A DNA stretch of 23,890 nucleotides from JANOAR01 sp031411235 (GCA_031411235.1 JANOAR010000208.1:1-23890); one strand, 5' to 3'; positions 8,701-15,408 are shown, numbered from the stretch's first letter. The notes: a model not told the origin generated them from the letters alone. Translations and numbers: made by a program.

Positions 8701-10990
8701 CAATGGAAGGCGTGATACCACCGAGACCTACACCGACACCAACGGCAACAAGCGCTACGACGCCTTCACCGACACGCGCTTCATCGACTATGCCATTGGA
8801 TCCCTGGCAGCCGGTGCCACGGGCAAGCTCACCTATGACGTCATCGCCACCGGCCTGGAGGGCAACCCCATCGTCAGTCGCGCGGAAGGAGCCATCATTC
8901 CCGCTCCCGTGGGCGGCGTGTATTACCAGGGCTACTCCATCTGGTGCGAGAACCGCTATCAGGCAGGCACGACCACGCCGGAAAAACTGGTTGGCATGAT
9001 TTCCCGCCCAGTTCGCATTGAGCCGCCAGCCATCACGGCGGGAAGCCCGGCAGCCCTCCAGCCTGCGCAGGGACAAAACACCAAGTTAGAGATCGGCTAC
9101 AAGGTCTCCGGCGTGTCCAATGCCACCCTGCAGGACTACCTGCTCACCGTCACCGTGCCCAAGCCGTTGACGGTCGTTTCCACCGGACGCACTGGCATGG
9201 TGAATAGCAGCCTCGCCATCGGCAGCACGTTGCGAAGCTTGCGCGGCTATTATCCCGACCAGACTTCCCCGTCCTTCCGACGTGGCGAGTCCGCTCCCAC
9301 CATCACCAACCGCACCAATGACACGCTGGTGGTCTTCAGGCTGGGCGGCCTCATCGGTGGCCAAAGTGGAGCCGTGGGGCTGGAACTCCAGCTCCCGGCA
9401 GACCTTCCCAAAAGCCTCTTCGACGTCGAAGGCTACCTGAAGGTCAAGTCCTACGAGATCAGGGCAGAAATGAGCCACAAAACGGTCGGCACCACCGTGG
9501 TGCGACCCGCCTCCGGCATGATCATCATCGAGCCCGCATTGGAGGCAGTCTCCACATCCTCGGTGGCAGCAAAAACTGTCCCTTCGATTGGCGACCTGCT
9601 CAAGCCCACGACCCGCATGTTCCTCGGCCGCACCTATCCCCTCAGCGTCCGCGCTGACGGATCAACTTTCGATATGATCGTCTTCTTCGGCAATGCCACC
9701 AACACGGCGCTGCAGGGAGGGAAGGTCACCATGAACATCCCGCCTGGGCTCACGCTGAAGACCCAGACACCCGTGGTTTACTACTACACCGGCACCACAC
9801 CCGCGGGGGACAATCTGTACGAGCGCGACAACGTGGCCCAGGTCAGCAACGGCAAGTTCACCATCGAAACCCTGGATATGACACCGCACACCATCGCGGC
9901 GGTTCTCCTCACCTTTGAAGTAAGCAGCAGTATCCAAGGCAACACCATTGAAGACGGCAGCCTCAGCGTAGAAACCCAGAATGCCAGCACGAAGACCGCC
10001 ACGCGAATGTGCATCGGCATCCAGCGCGACAACTTCTTCGGCAACCTCTTCAATGCTATCCTTGGCCCGCTGTTCAACGGCATGAGCGAAGCCGTTGCCA
10101 ATCTGCTGCGACCCGCCAACGAGCGCCTGATCACGGTCAACTCCCGCACCATCAGCATCGTCAACGCAGACTTTGTGCATCTTCTCAACGGGAGTGTCAT
10201 CATACCGCTGAAAGGAGGCCGGACTGCCGCGATCGGGCCGCCCGCCAACGTTCTGGCCGGAGTAGGCTGCATCCTTCAGGACGACGGCGGCATCCGCATT
10301 GCCGCCGCTCATAATTCCGTTTCTGGCTTCAAGATCACAGGCATCTCCACCACCTTTGGTTCCAACCAGACCTGGAGCCCGTCTGCGATCCTGGAAGGCT
10401 TGGGCGGCACCGGTTTCGCCAACCTCGTCGCCGCAGGTGGAGGCAACCTCGTTGCCGCAGGCGGGGGCAACCTCATCGGGTTGGATGGCAGCACGCTCAT
10501 CAACAACAACACCGGTCTTGGCGCGGGTGCCATCGCCTTCCGTGGCCCCACCCTGGTCGCCGCAGGCGGTGGTAACATGGTCGCCGCAGGTGGTGGTAAC
10601 ATGGTCGCCGCAGGCGGTGGCAACCTCATCGGACTGGACGGTAGCACGCTCATCGGGCTGGATGGTAGCACGCTCATCGGGCTCGACGGAGGTAGCTTCA
10701 AGCTCGGAACCACCAATCTCGTTGCGGCAGGTGGTGGCAATCTCGTCGCCGCAGGTGGCGGTAATCTCGTCGCCGCAGGTGGTGGCAACATGGTCGCCGC
10801 AGGTGGCATGAACTTCAGTGCTACGGCAACCGCAGCCTCTCTTCAGTCCGCTGCCGCAGGCATCGCCTCCCAAAAGCTGGCCGGTGCCGGTCTCATTCCA
10901 GACCTGTCCAGGATCAACATGCAGGGTATCCTCAGCCATAACGGCGGTCAGATCCTCAGTCACAACGGAGCGCTGTTTATCTCACCGTGA
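2789..10990 (+). CDS. Giant secreted multidomain protein: C-type lectin-like, Ig-like, LamG-like and DUF11 domains with octapeptide-repeat C-terminus
   Basis: 2733 residues in one unbroken frame. An N-terminal Sec signal (MKRLLLRFLALGLVLSHTC..., cleavage near FADV) predicts export. From family resemblance and motifs the domains are: two beta-sandwich regions (about 26-200 and 205-390); a C-type lectin-like domain at about 397-547 (YNGHRYG..., GGHLVSLNSAAENEW, FIGLRQ, WTWMDG, KNWND...EPNH); a beta-rich region at about 558-748; a putative Ig domain at about 753-834 (GGTGPYTWSISSGELPAHLEL); a LamG/concanavalin-like domain at about 839-1059 (TIEAWIKPEA, WMHVAVVYTEG, GAIDEVSLYHAAL); a jelly-roll region resembling the first at about 1060-1250; then about five DUF11-type modules at about 1514-2405 (GDVIRYEITFKNDGDAPATDV and diverged forms). 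Residues 2546-2675 are octapeptide repeats and the last 20 hold two more. No LPXTG, PEP-CTERM, membrane anchor or outer-membrane barrel was recognised. A surface or extracellular adhesin-like role binding glycans is inferred from domains only; no catalytic domain is visible. Confidence 0.9.
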   Translation: MKRLLLRFLALGLVLSHTCQTFADVLAVTHADFSTAAQGTNGLYYGYYDGADSTTAAFTTGTSGAGLMQAAMDGPRPIWWWADAGSVNAPSIASFMQHTGPSWQGSRPAVRRYVVGAPGEPAFTGTVRVVGRYFDLNGGSTNVFVAVDPDGDGGLSARTLLKPSTALNGPTPVFFDFTTPVSPGTTIDFGVLPNGEYYSDATGSVAWVVTEDVAVPTNVVATNYSSAQFTNNSASEEPRGLVFSLVTDGFIGGTDLTSFDTSPAATYAHAGLLYLENTGSGKVTRFNSVHIDMTTSGDFAEVPHLFLLRHNSDPGSLNPAQDERYIPLPITGVRVASNAAGQPFYLFDLTSLPVSQRTGYGFAVMGRGTNGVIAVDDISADAVRVSDTGYAPAPPTWVEYNGHRYGMSFTRGTWEQTETEAVGYGGHLVSLNSAAENEWVFDALGRGPVTFIGLRQNPLQSNVEPNGGWTWMDGTVLSDINGNNIPGVYKNWNDASVGGSEPNHSGGAGEDYGCFASSVFSGRSTWGDLKNAGYPETSDFRGIIELPTPASPSDQRNHQITVSGQANIFGAGQDNPTPAVSAGTGGVAAPSLPVYAGEKVRLTSSSGSVNSGAESAGPDGAHHPTRRCDISGVAGISGYVNRNNSAHLVGVFVGETPLAQTPDRLDFSSDATGEGFATLSPGIGQVFFIGDGLTPGGKVQEFVVPEGATRLHLGFPDAYSGDNTYIYTGPPNMYSDNSGSWSIRLAVTPTPTPQVAAFTFPEAGGQLRPVGGTGPYTWSISSGELPAHLELNSDGTITSTGQPRVNGRSNVIIVVTDGNSNTGERSFIIEIADPISAPAGLAAWWPGQNTVAEIIGGDHLAVAPSSSFGYGRGKVGRAFYFDGTSQSLQSAVATDVMKHLPLTIEAWIKPEARTTGTLVSYLPTNVIANDRQNFGGHGFGAHLYPDGSMLKVGIEGATEDFRTVPGVTFTDGAWMHVAVVYTEGNVKTYLDGDLKDDYDFEQGELNGGDIIRVGRHNDDTGFGSLRFFKGAIDEVSLYHAALDGNQVQTLYLSGTGGKKRNDAGVEFFTGTTQQAGSLWTYGTIPGGSIDPSAFALSENFGTASNGIVYWQPSAGGVTALNPTETVSNEYGAGGYWIRTLPWQIRQHPGSGRPNVVRWTAPAAGRYAVCGSFTGLDEHGVDTSGYVYHESLPMTQLNGQAASALLANEFMGNGHSFTGVIDAQAGDTADFIVTGDASFDSTGTFASVVYLGPVLEAPATLTIETETPPMSERVWTFQTERANDFQGLALRIQYAEAGTPNDWHDIDTGDGSNTMLEPEPGDDTWTLFVPFLDLPAAGNYRFRVVASADGYLDKEGRAFGVDAMGGSTNDPIAIGVPGQPPPPPAPQSMPAATKMTYTIGGKASAITAKQGQVGKFMITQSNPPGTPKPAIKVQWTTTPANEQSWQNVESQVATYSGAVKNVSTAVITTPELPSGNGIYFRTLTTGMGRLATPGPVVSTVLKPIGPINITPGPVWEYVSVTASSTSDTTGKTAKVGDVIRYEITFKNDGDAPATDVLVSLPVPAGTVLKGGESTHLSTVITGTTNLSTIKKLSWAIPTVAIADPITKYMTVTVTDPTTLSAITLKGSSIDVKSDELGTALNSSGNPQVFQKDVVTTLFSALRLTLEGRDAEDNGDRVGIAKMGQVIYYSLKAENQGGSQVTNATVSLRIPQGMTLEYVRRPDSNGNFTDSILTTPSPSSNPSLTPYVYKGQQLITWNLGTVPGNTSREMKFALRVMFDLQSTRFYNGVYVTNSISIDDYNFTAKSGIKTLKAFASKGTPVTALLSDEWYATRAPNLVLTKTAFADGQAFGSLSPAVERLPNGQPNPQLLTTNIPGIGVAAAPHKDTRVTYTLNWANKYYPPPPAGQSPPDNRLPATARNAVIHEEIPANTTFVGFLRLNDTPVTSAFGFTFRTKDGYVVPSGGEPFTDKAPFNGRRDTTETYTDTNGNKRYDAFTDTRFIDYAIGSLAAGATGKLTYDVIATGLEGNPIVSRAEGAIIPAPVGGVYYQGYSIWCENRYQAGTTTPEKLVGMISRPVRIEPPAITAGSPAALQPAQGQNTKLEIGYKVSGVSNATLQDYLLTVTVPKPLTVVSTGRTGMVNSSLAIGSTLRSLRGYYPDQTSPSFRRGESAPTITNRTNDTLVVFRLGGLIGGQSGAVGLELQLPADLPKSLFDVEGYLKVKSYEIRAEMSHKTVGTTVVRPASGMIIIEPALEAVSTSSVAAKTVPSIGDLLKPTTRMFLGRTYPLSVRADGSTFDMIVFFGNATNTALQGGKVTMNIPPGLTLKTQTPVVYYYTGTTPAGDNLYERDNVAQVSNGKFTIETLDMTPHTIAAVLLTFEVSSSIQGNTIEDGSLSVETQNASTKTATRMCIGIQRDNFFGNLFNAILGPLFNGMSEAVANLLRPANERLITVNSRTISIVNADFVHLLNGSVIIPLKGGRTAAIGPPANVLAGVGCILQDDGGIRIAAAHNSVSGFKITGISTTFGSNQTWSPSAILEGLGGTGFANLVAAGGGNLVAAGGGNLIGLDGSTLINNNTGLGAGAIAFRGPTLVAAGGGNMVAAGGGNMVAAGGGNLIGLDGSTLIGLDGSTLIGLDGGSFKLGTTNLVAAGGGNLVAAGGGNLVAAGGGNMVAAGGMNFSATATAASLQSAAAGIASQKLAGAGLIPDLSRINMQGILSHNGGQILSHNGALFISP
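10424..10813 (+). repeat. Array coding for octapeptide repeats (LVAAGGGN / LIGLDGST types)
   Basis: In the frame of the giant protein, residues 2546-2675 contain nine copies of [LM]VAAGGGN (the last is MVAAGGMN) and four of LIGLDG(S/G)(T/S). They lie in three blocks separated by short linkers (INNNTGLGAGAIAFRGPT and FKLGTTN). Two ILSHNG(G/A)(Q/L) units at the extreme C-terminus follow the same plan. All fit one 8-residue scheme: two hydrophobics, a small residue, one variable, Gly/Asp/Asn, Gly, usually a small residue, then often Asn/Thr/Gln. The 24-bp units differ mainly at synonymous third positions, for example GTC/GTT, GCC/GCG, and GGT/GGC/GGA/GGG. Confidence 0.9.
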
Positions 10991-11053
10991 TCACAGCCAA
11001 CGACACGCTGAGGTTCAGAACCACGGCGTGGCCTTGTTTGCCCCACAAGTAGG

Positions 11054-11079
11054 CAAGGCGTGCGCGCATGCACGCCTTG
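11054..11079 (+). terminator. Hairpin downstream of the giant gene, possible terminator
   Basis: CAAGGCGTGC (11054-11063) and GCACGCCTTG (11070-11079) are perfect 10-bp inverted arms around the 6-nt loop GCGCAT, 64 nt after the stop codon. The stem is strong, but what follows is TGTGTGCGG rather than a T-run. If it ends transcription it is a non-canonical or factor-assisted terminator. Confidence 0.45.
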
Positions 11080-11206
11080 TGTGTGCGGAAATGCGGCGGT
11101 GTCATCGCAGCGTTGTGTTTGCCATGAGCGGGCTCGACCCCACCTCCAGACGCCCCTTTTATAGCCTTTTATCACGCCCCAGGCACAGAGCCATCAGGGA
11201 TTGAGA

Positions 11207-11251
11207 CTCGTCACTCCTGGAGGGCGGGCTATTCCTTCCGGAGGGAAAGCC
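11207..11251 (+). repeat. Second REP-like element (12-mer plus hairpin) downstream of the giant gene
   Basis: CTCGTCACTCCT at 11207-11218 repeats 2619-2630 exactly. It is followed by a GGAGGG stretch and an imperfect palindrome at 11227-11251: GGCT-A-TTCCTTCC against GGAGGGAA-AGCC, with one bulge and one G-T pair. Arms meet without a spacer at TCC/GGA, much as in the upstream element. The order 12-mer then TCC-GGA hairpin is shared; the stem sequences are not. Confidence 0.4.
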
Positions 11252-11316
11252 AGTCGTGCAACCACTGGCCGACACAGTGATCTCCTCTGCGAAAGGCAAT
11301 CTCATGGATTTGGCTT

Positions 11317-11329
11317 GGCTAGACTAGCC
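11317..11329. promoter_or_regulatory. Palindrome GGCTAG-A-CTAGCC before the CehA-like gene
   Basis: This is a perfect 6+1+6 palindrome ending 21 nt before ATG 11351. A similar GCTAG-5 nt-CTAGC inverted repeat lies 11 nt before the tricorn-like gene (17303-17317). It could be an operator or a leader hairpin; no regulator is visible nearby. Chance occurrence is possible because the motif is short. Confidence 0.25.
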
Positions 11330-11350
11330 TGAGTCCTCACACTCGCGCCC

Positions 11351-13663
11351 ATGCGTGCCTTGATCTGTCTTCTTGGATGCACTGCCCTGGCTGCGGCGGT
11401 GGAAGTTGAAACCCAACCGTTTATGGCGGCGCTTCGACCGTTGATGGATGCCACGGACTCGCAGGGGGCGCCGTTTAGCGCGGTCGAAAAGACGGCGCTG
11501 GAGAAGTGCATCAGCTCGCACACAGCGGACGATGTGGCCAAGGCTCGCGCTATCCTGGATGCGCACTGTTTGTTCATCGTGAACATCAATCCCGAGCAGC
11601 GTATGAAGGTGGCGGCGGGGCCGGCGAAGCCTGAGCTGGATGAGGCGGGCTGGCGGCAGTTCCTGGTGCGCGTGGACAACGACGCGGGCGTGACCGCGCC
11701 GCTAAAATGCAGCAGCCCGTTTGCCAAGGTGGCGTATGTGCCCGGCTCGCCGCAGGTGGCTCCGAATGCGCAGCCGAAAGACCCTGGGCTGCCTGCACTG
11801 GAGGCCCGCTGGCTGGACATGCAGATGTTCGACGCGCCGCCCCTGAAGCCCACGCTCGGCGGCCTGGGTGTGGAGTATCGTCTCATCCAGCTCTACAGCC
11901 GCGATGCGGGGAAGCGTGAGGCGAGCTTCTCTTTCGACACGGGCCAGGGCACGCAAGACCTCGCCTTCCGCAATGAAGTGAGCCTGCTCTTCACCTGCCG
12001 TCCAGCGCGCGCAATCACGCTGCACATCATCGACGAGCATGGCAAGCCCTGCACCGCCTCGCTGCTGATTCGTGACAAGGCGCTGCGCGTCTATCCCTCC
12101 CAGATCAAGCGCGTCGCGCCAGACTTCTTCTTCCATCCGCAGGTATATCGCATGGATGGCGAGGTGCTGCGGCTGCCGGATGGCGAGTATGACATCGCCT
12201 TCCAGCGCGGCCCAGAGTCGCTGCTCATTAACAAGCACCTGAGCGTCAACGCGGACTCCAAGGAGTTGAGCTTCCAAGTGCAGCGCTGGGTCGATCCTTC
12301 GTTGCTCGGCTGGTGGAGCGGCGATCATCACATCCATGCCGCCGGCTGCGCGCATTACTCCGTGCCGACCATGGGTGTCCATGCGCCGGACATGGCGCGG
12401 CATTGCCAGGGCGAGGACTTGAAGGTGGGTGCGAACCTCACCTGGGGGCCGTGCTTCGACTATCAAAAGCAGTTCTTCACGGGCGCTGAGGACAAGGCAT
12501 CGAGCTATCCCTTCCTGCTGCGCTACGACGTGGAAGTCAGCGGCTTTGGCTCGCACAAGAGCGGCCATCTCTGCCTCTTGAAGCTGAAGGAGCAAATGTA
12601 TCCCGGCGGCGACAGCACCGATCACTGGCCCACCCTGTGCCTGAACACGCTGAAGTGGGCGAAGAAGCAAGGCGCGCTCGTCGGCCCCGCGCACAGCGGC
12701 TGGGGCCTGCAACCGCTGGCTGCCGATGATCCCGCGCGCGACAAGCCCTATAGCTTAAAGAACGCCTCCGCCACCGACGCGCTGCCGAACTACATCGTGC
12801 CTCCCTTCAACGGCATCGGCGCTAACGAATACATTGCCGACGTGACCCATGAAGTGCCCGGCCCCGATGGCAAGCTGGTGCCTGCCGTGGACTTCCTCTC
12901 GATGGTCGATACGCCCGCGCCGTGGGAGCTGAACATCTGGTATCACACGCTCAACGCCGGCTTCCGCACCCGTGTCAGCGGCGAGACGGATTTTCCCTGC
13001 ATCTACGGCGAGCGAGTGGGCCTTGGCCGTGCCTACGTGAAGCTGGACGGCAAGCTCAACTACGATGCCTGGTGCGAGGCCATCCGCGTTGGCCGCGCCT
13101 ATGTGAGCGATGGCCGCAGCCACCTCATGGAGTTCAAAGCCAACGGCCTCGGCATGGGTGAACAAGGCAGCGAACTGCGCCTCCCGAAGCCCGGCAAAGT
13201 CACGCTCACCGTGAAGGTCGCCGCGCGTTTGAACGAGCAGCCTGATCCCACGATGCGCAGTCGCAAGTCGTCTGAGAAGCCCTTCTGGGACATCGAGCGT
13301 GCGCGGGTTGGCGACACGCGCGATGTGAATGTGGAAGCGCTCGTGAACGGCGAGTCCGTGAAGCAGCACACGCTTGCCGCCGATGGCCACACGGAAGACA
13401 TGACCTTCGAGGTGGACATCAAACGCAGCAGTTGGGTGGCGCTGCGCATCTACCCGTCCTCGCACACCAACCCGGTCTTTGTGATCGTCAACGACAAGCC
13501 CATTCGCGAGAAGAAGAGCATTGAGTGGTGCCTCGCCGGTGTGGATCAATGCTGGTCACAGAAGGAGAAGCTGATCGACGAGAAGGAACACGCGGAAGGC
13601 GTGGCTGCGTATGAGCACGCGCGGCAGGTGTATCGCGCGAGGCTGGCGGAGGCGCAGGAGTAG
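11351..13663 (+). CDS. Secreted CehA/McbA-type metallohydrolase (PHP-like fold)
   Basis: 770 residues with a short Sec signal (MRALICLLGCTALAAA). The N-terminal half lacks motifs I can name. The catalytic region begins at GWWSGDHHIHAAG (Asp325, His326, His327, His329), the counterpart of the DxHxH metal-binding start of PHP and CehA-type enzymes. Further probable metal-site residues are His448 in VGPAHSGWG and Asp547 in SGETDFPCI. The segment AIRVGRAYVSDGRSHLMEFKANG is typical of the C-terminal part of CehA-like proteins, and a beta domain and a charged helical tail follow. CehA and McbA are named for carbaryl hydrolysis, but most secreted homologues in Verrucomicrobiota and Planctomycetota have no known substrate, so specificity cannot be inferred. 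The ATG at 11351 is preferred because it gives the signal peptide. The next gene on this strand starts 102 bp downstream and may be co-transcribed. Confidence 0.85.
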   Translation: MRALICLLGCTALAAAVEVETQPFMAALRPLMDATDSQGAPFSAVEKTALEKCISSHTADDVAKARAILDAHCLFIVNINPEQRMKVAAGPAKPELDEAGWRQFLVRVDNDAGVTAPLKCSSPFAKVAYVPGSPQVAPNAQPKDPGLPALEARWLDMQMFDAPPLKPTLGGLGVEYRLIQLYSRDAGKREASFSFDTGQGTQDLAFRNEVSLLFTCRPARAITLHIIDEHGKPCTASLLIRDKALRVYPSQIKRVAPDFFFHPQVYRMDGEVLRLPDGEYDIAFQRGPESLLINKHLSVNADSKELSFQVQRWVDPSLLGWWSGDHHIHAAGCAHYSVPTMGVHAPDMARHCQGEDLKVGANLTWGPCFDYQKQFFTGAEDKASSYPFLLRYDVEVSGFGSHKSGHLCLLKLKEQMYPGGDSTDHWPTLCLNTLKWAKKQGALVGPAHSGWGLQPLAADDPARDKPYSLKNASATDALPNYIVPPFNGIGANEYIADVTHEVPGPDGKLVPAVDFLSMVDTPAPWELNIWYHTLNAGFRTRVSGETDFPCIYGERVGLGRAYVKLDGKLNYDAWCEAIRVGRAYVSDGRSHLMEFKANGLGMGEQGSELRLPKPGKVTLTVKVAARLNEQPDPTMRSRKSSEKPFWDIERARVGDTRDVNVEALVNGESVKQHTLAADGHTEDMTFEVDIKRSSWVALRIYPSSHTNPVFVIVNDKPIREKKSIEWCLAGVDQCWSQKEKLIDEKEHAEGVAAYEHARQVYRARLAEAQE

Positions 13664-13765
13664 CGGTGTATAGGGTTTTCCTCAATGGTAGTGGCCTCGC
13701 CTCCACGTCCTTGCTTTCCCTGGGATTCAGGCGGAAGAAGCAGTCCACCTCAATTCAGTCTTCAC

Positions 13766-14644
13766 ATGAAATCGAACTCGCTCATCACACGCCGCAGCTT
13801 TCTCGGCACAGCCGTCGCAGCCGCTACCAGCTTCACGCTTCCCCATCGCGCTTCTGCCGCCGCCAAGCCCAACTCCGTCTTCAACGGCGTGCGCATCGGT
13901 TGCATCACGTATAGCTACCGCAGCATGGCGAAGACAGCCGAGGAGACGCTCAAGGCGCTGCTCGACGACGGCCTCAGCGAGACCGAACTCATGGGCGGGC
14001 CGATCCAGGACTTCGCTGGCATCAAAGGCAAAGCCACCGACGCGGAGCGTGAGCAGCAGCTCGCGAAGTGCCGGGAACTGCGGAAGATGTATAACGATGC
14101 GGGCGTCAACATTCACATCCACAAGATGGGCTTCGGTCAGTCGGATGAGGAGATTGACTTCAGCTTCCTCGTCGCCAAGGCGCTGGGCTGTACCGGCGTG
14201 ACCACCGAGCGCAATGCCATCCTCGCCGCGCGCGTCGCGCCGTTTGCCGACAAGCACAAGATCTGGGTCGGGTTTCACAATCACACGAACAACCTGCCCG
14301 AGATGGAGCAGCACGATGCCATCCTGGATCTCGGCCAGTTCATCGGCTTCAACCTCGACATCGGCCACTACGTCGCGGGCACGAAAGGCAAGTCACCGAT
14401 CCCCGTGCTGGAGAAGTATCACGACCGCATCGTGAGCCTGCACCTGAAGGATCGCACCGCCGACGGCGGCAACGTGCCGTGGGGACAAGGCCAGACACCG
14501 ATCAAGGAAGTGCTGCAGTTGATGCGCAAGGAGAAGTGGACTTTCCCCGCCGAGATCGAACTGGAATACCAGATCCCCGAAGGCTCTGACGCAGTGAAGG
14601 AAGTGGCGAAGTGCGTCCAGTATTGCAAAGAGGCGCTAGCGTGA
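13766..14644 (+). CDS. Tat-exported sugar phosphate isomerase/epimerase-like TIM-barrel protein
   Basis: 292 residues from ATG 13766. This start gives a twin-arginine signal (LITRRSFLGTAVAAAT), whereas the longer open frame from 13685 would bury it, so the downstream ATG is chosen. The mature part is an AP-endonuclease-2 / xylose-isomerase-like TIM barrel. Likely metal ligands and active-site residues are Glu74 (ETELMGG), His171 and His173 (GFHNHTNN), Asp198 and His201 (FNLDIGHY), His226 (VSLHLKD), and Glu265/Glu267 (EIELEY). Tat export fits a protein that folds with its metal before leaving the cytoplasm. Secreted or periplasmic members are abundant in Verrucomicrobiota and Planctomycetota, often near DUF1080 proteins, one of which lies 6 kb downstream. 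The substrate is probably a sugar or keto-sugar, but the exact reaction is unknown. Confidence 0.88.
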   Translation: MKSNSLITRRSFLGTAVAAATSFTLPHRASAAAKPNSVFNGVRIGCITYSYRSMAKTAEETLKALLDDGLSETELMGGPIQDFAGIKGKATDAEREQQLAKCRELRKMYNDAGVNIHIHKMGFGQSDEEIDFSFLVAKALGCTGVTTERNAILAARVAPFADKHKIWVGFHNHTNNLPEMEQHDAILDLGQFIGFNLDIGHYVAGTKGKSPIPVLEKYHDRIVSLHLKDRTADGGNVPWGQGQTPIKEVLQLMRKEKWTFPAEIELEYQIPEGSDAVKEVAKCVQYCKEALA

Positions 14645-15212
14645 GGGTGGCTCACGTCGGAATCATTCGCGAACGGATCATCCACTGGTTGCTTGAGGTA
14701 GCGGCGGTAGAAAGTGGCTGAATCCACTGTCGTCTCGCCCCACACCCGCTGGTAGTCTAAGGTTTGAGCAATCAAGCAAATGGCCTGGAGCAATTGAATG
14801 CCGACAAACTTCACGTTCACAAGACGGCTCGCGATGCGTGGATGAACAAAAAGAAAATCCAACGCGAGGTGATGATGCCAGGTGCGGCGGAGCATCGCGC
14901 CGCCCAGCGTGCCGCGAAACCACTCTGATGTGATCTTGAGATGGAAACAATACTCCCCTGCGGTTCATCGATGATCATTCGTTGGAGGTCTGGCAAGGTA
15001 AGCGCAGCACAATGGGTGTCGCGGTAGTGCCTCCAGCGTTTGGCGGCCAGCAAAGCAAACTCGCGTGAGTCCGTTGCGCGGCCATGCATGACTTTGTCGT
15101 CAAGCGAAGGCATCTGCCATCGGGTGGTTGAGACGACATCTGCGCTGTCCGCAAAGTCGAGCCTGGCATCCGCTGGTGTGTCGTAATGGAAGACGGCGAA
15201 ATTTACCGGCAT
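14645..15212 (-). pseudogene. GNAT-like acetyltransferase gene with a homopolymer frameshift
   Basis: On the minus strand a frame starts at ATG 15212 (MPVNFAVFHYDTPADARL...) and reads well to MIIDEPQG near 14960. After that its sequence loses character. The adjacent frame carries convincing protein: YCFHLKITSEWFRGTLGG, ALDFLFVHPRIASR, VGIQLLQAICLIAQ, VWGETTVDSATFYRRYL. That order (strand, VHP turn, helix, WGE strand, S..FY helix) resembles GNAT N-acyltransferases. Adding one base to the run CCCC at 14955-14958 joins the frames as DEPQGEYCFHLKI. The gene therefore has a one-base deletion, or the sequence has a homopolymer error. The second frame stays open into the convergent gene as far as 14419, so the true C-terminus is uncertain and may also be damaged. 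Substrate unknown; the GNAT call is from pattern only. Confidence 0.55.
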
Positions 15213-15279
15213 GACTGGCTCGAACTTGGGCGTGGGATTGAGTCGTTAGCTGTGATACTTCTGCAGCGTCCTTACCTGC

Positions 15280-15325
15280 ACTTCACTTCATTGCAGTGAC
15301 TTGAAGTATTCCACGACCTTGAAGT
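15280..15325. promoter_or_regulatory. Cluster of ACTTCA / TGAAGT inverted motifs in the divergent pckG intergenic region
   Basis: Two ACTTCA copies (15280-15285, 15285-15290) face two TGAAGT copies (15302-15307, 15320-15325) within 46 bp. The cluster lies between the minus-strand GNAT-like gene (start 15212) and pckG (start 15409). Inverted hexamers here could be a regulator binding region. No clear -35/-10 pair was identified, and no regulator gene is in the window. Confidence 0.25.
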
Positions 15326-15408
15326 CGATAGGCGCAACTTTGCGATGCGACAGGCCTGGGAATTGCTGGCATAGCTACTGCTACGTAAAAATTTACACCC
15401 CACCACGA

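Larger units (their letters stand above)
10991..11350. other. 360-bp intergenic region with three inverted repeats
   Basis: No credible coding frame was seen. It contains a terminator-like hairpin (11054-11079), a second hairpin preceded by the 12-mer CTCGTCACTCCT (11207-11251), and a short palindrome just before the next gene (11317-11329). These are listed separately. Confidence 0.6.

Noticed and set aside
9662..10963. 433-codon minus-strand open frame
   Set aside because: It is antisense to the giant gene; its TCGD(E/H)-like repeats are the mirror of the octapeptide codons, and it has no family resemblance.
10930..10990. PEP-CTERM or LPXTG sorting signal on the giant protein
   Set aside because: The end has neither motif nor a hydrophobic segment followed by basic residues; only octapeptide-like ILSHNG units are present.
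13685..13765. Longer start for the TIM-barrel protein
   Set aside because: It would put 27 unrelated residues before the twin-arginine signal; ATG 13766 gives a standard Tat signal.
14678..14968. 96-codon minus-strand ORF
   Set aside because: It is the third frame across the GNAT-like gene and has none of that gene's protein motifs.
15301..15408. Upstream TTG start for pckG
   Set aside because: The extra 36 residues resemble no PEPCK; ATG 15409 gives the normal 608-residue protein.
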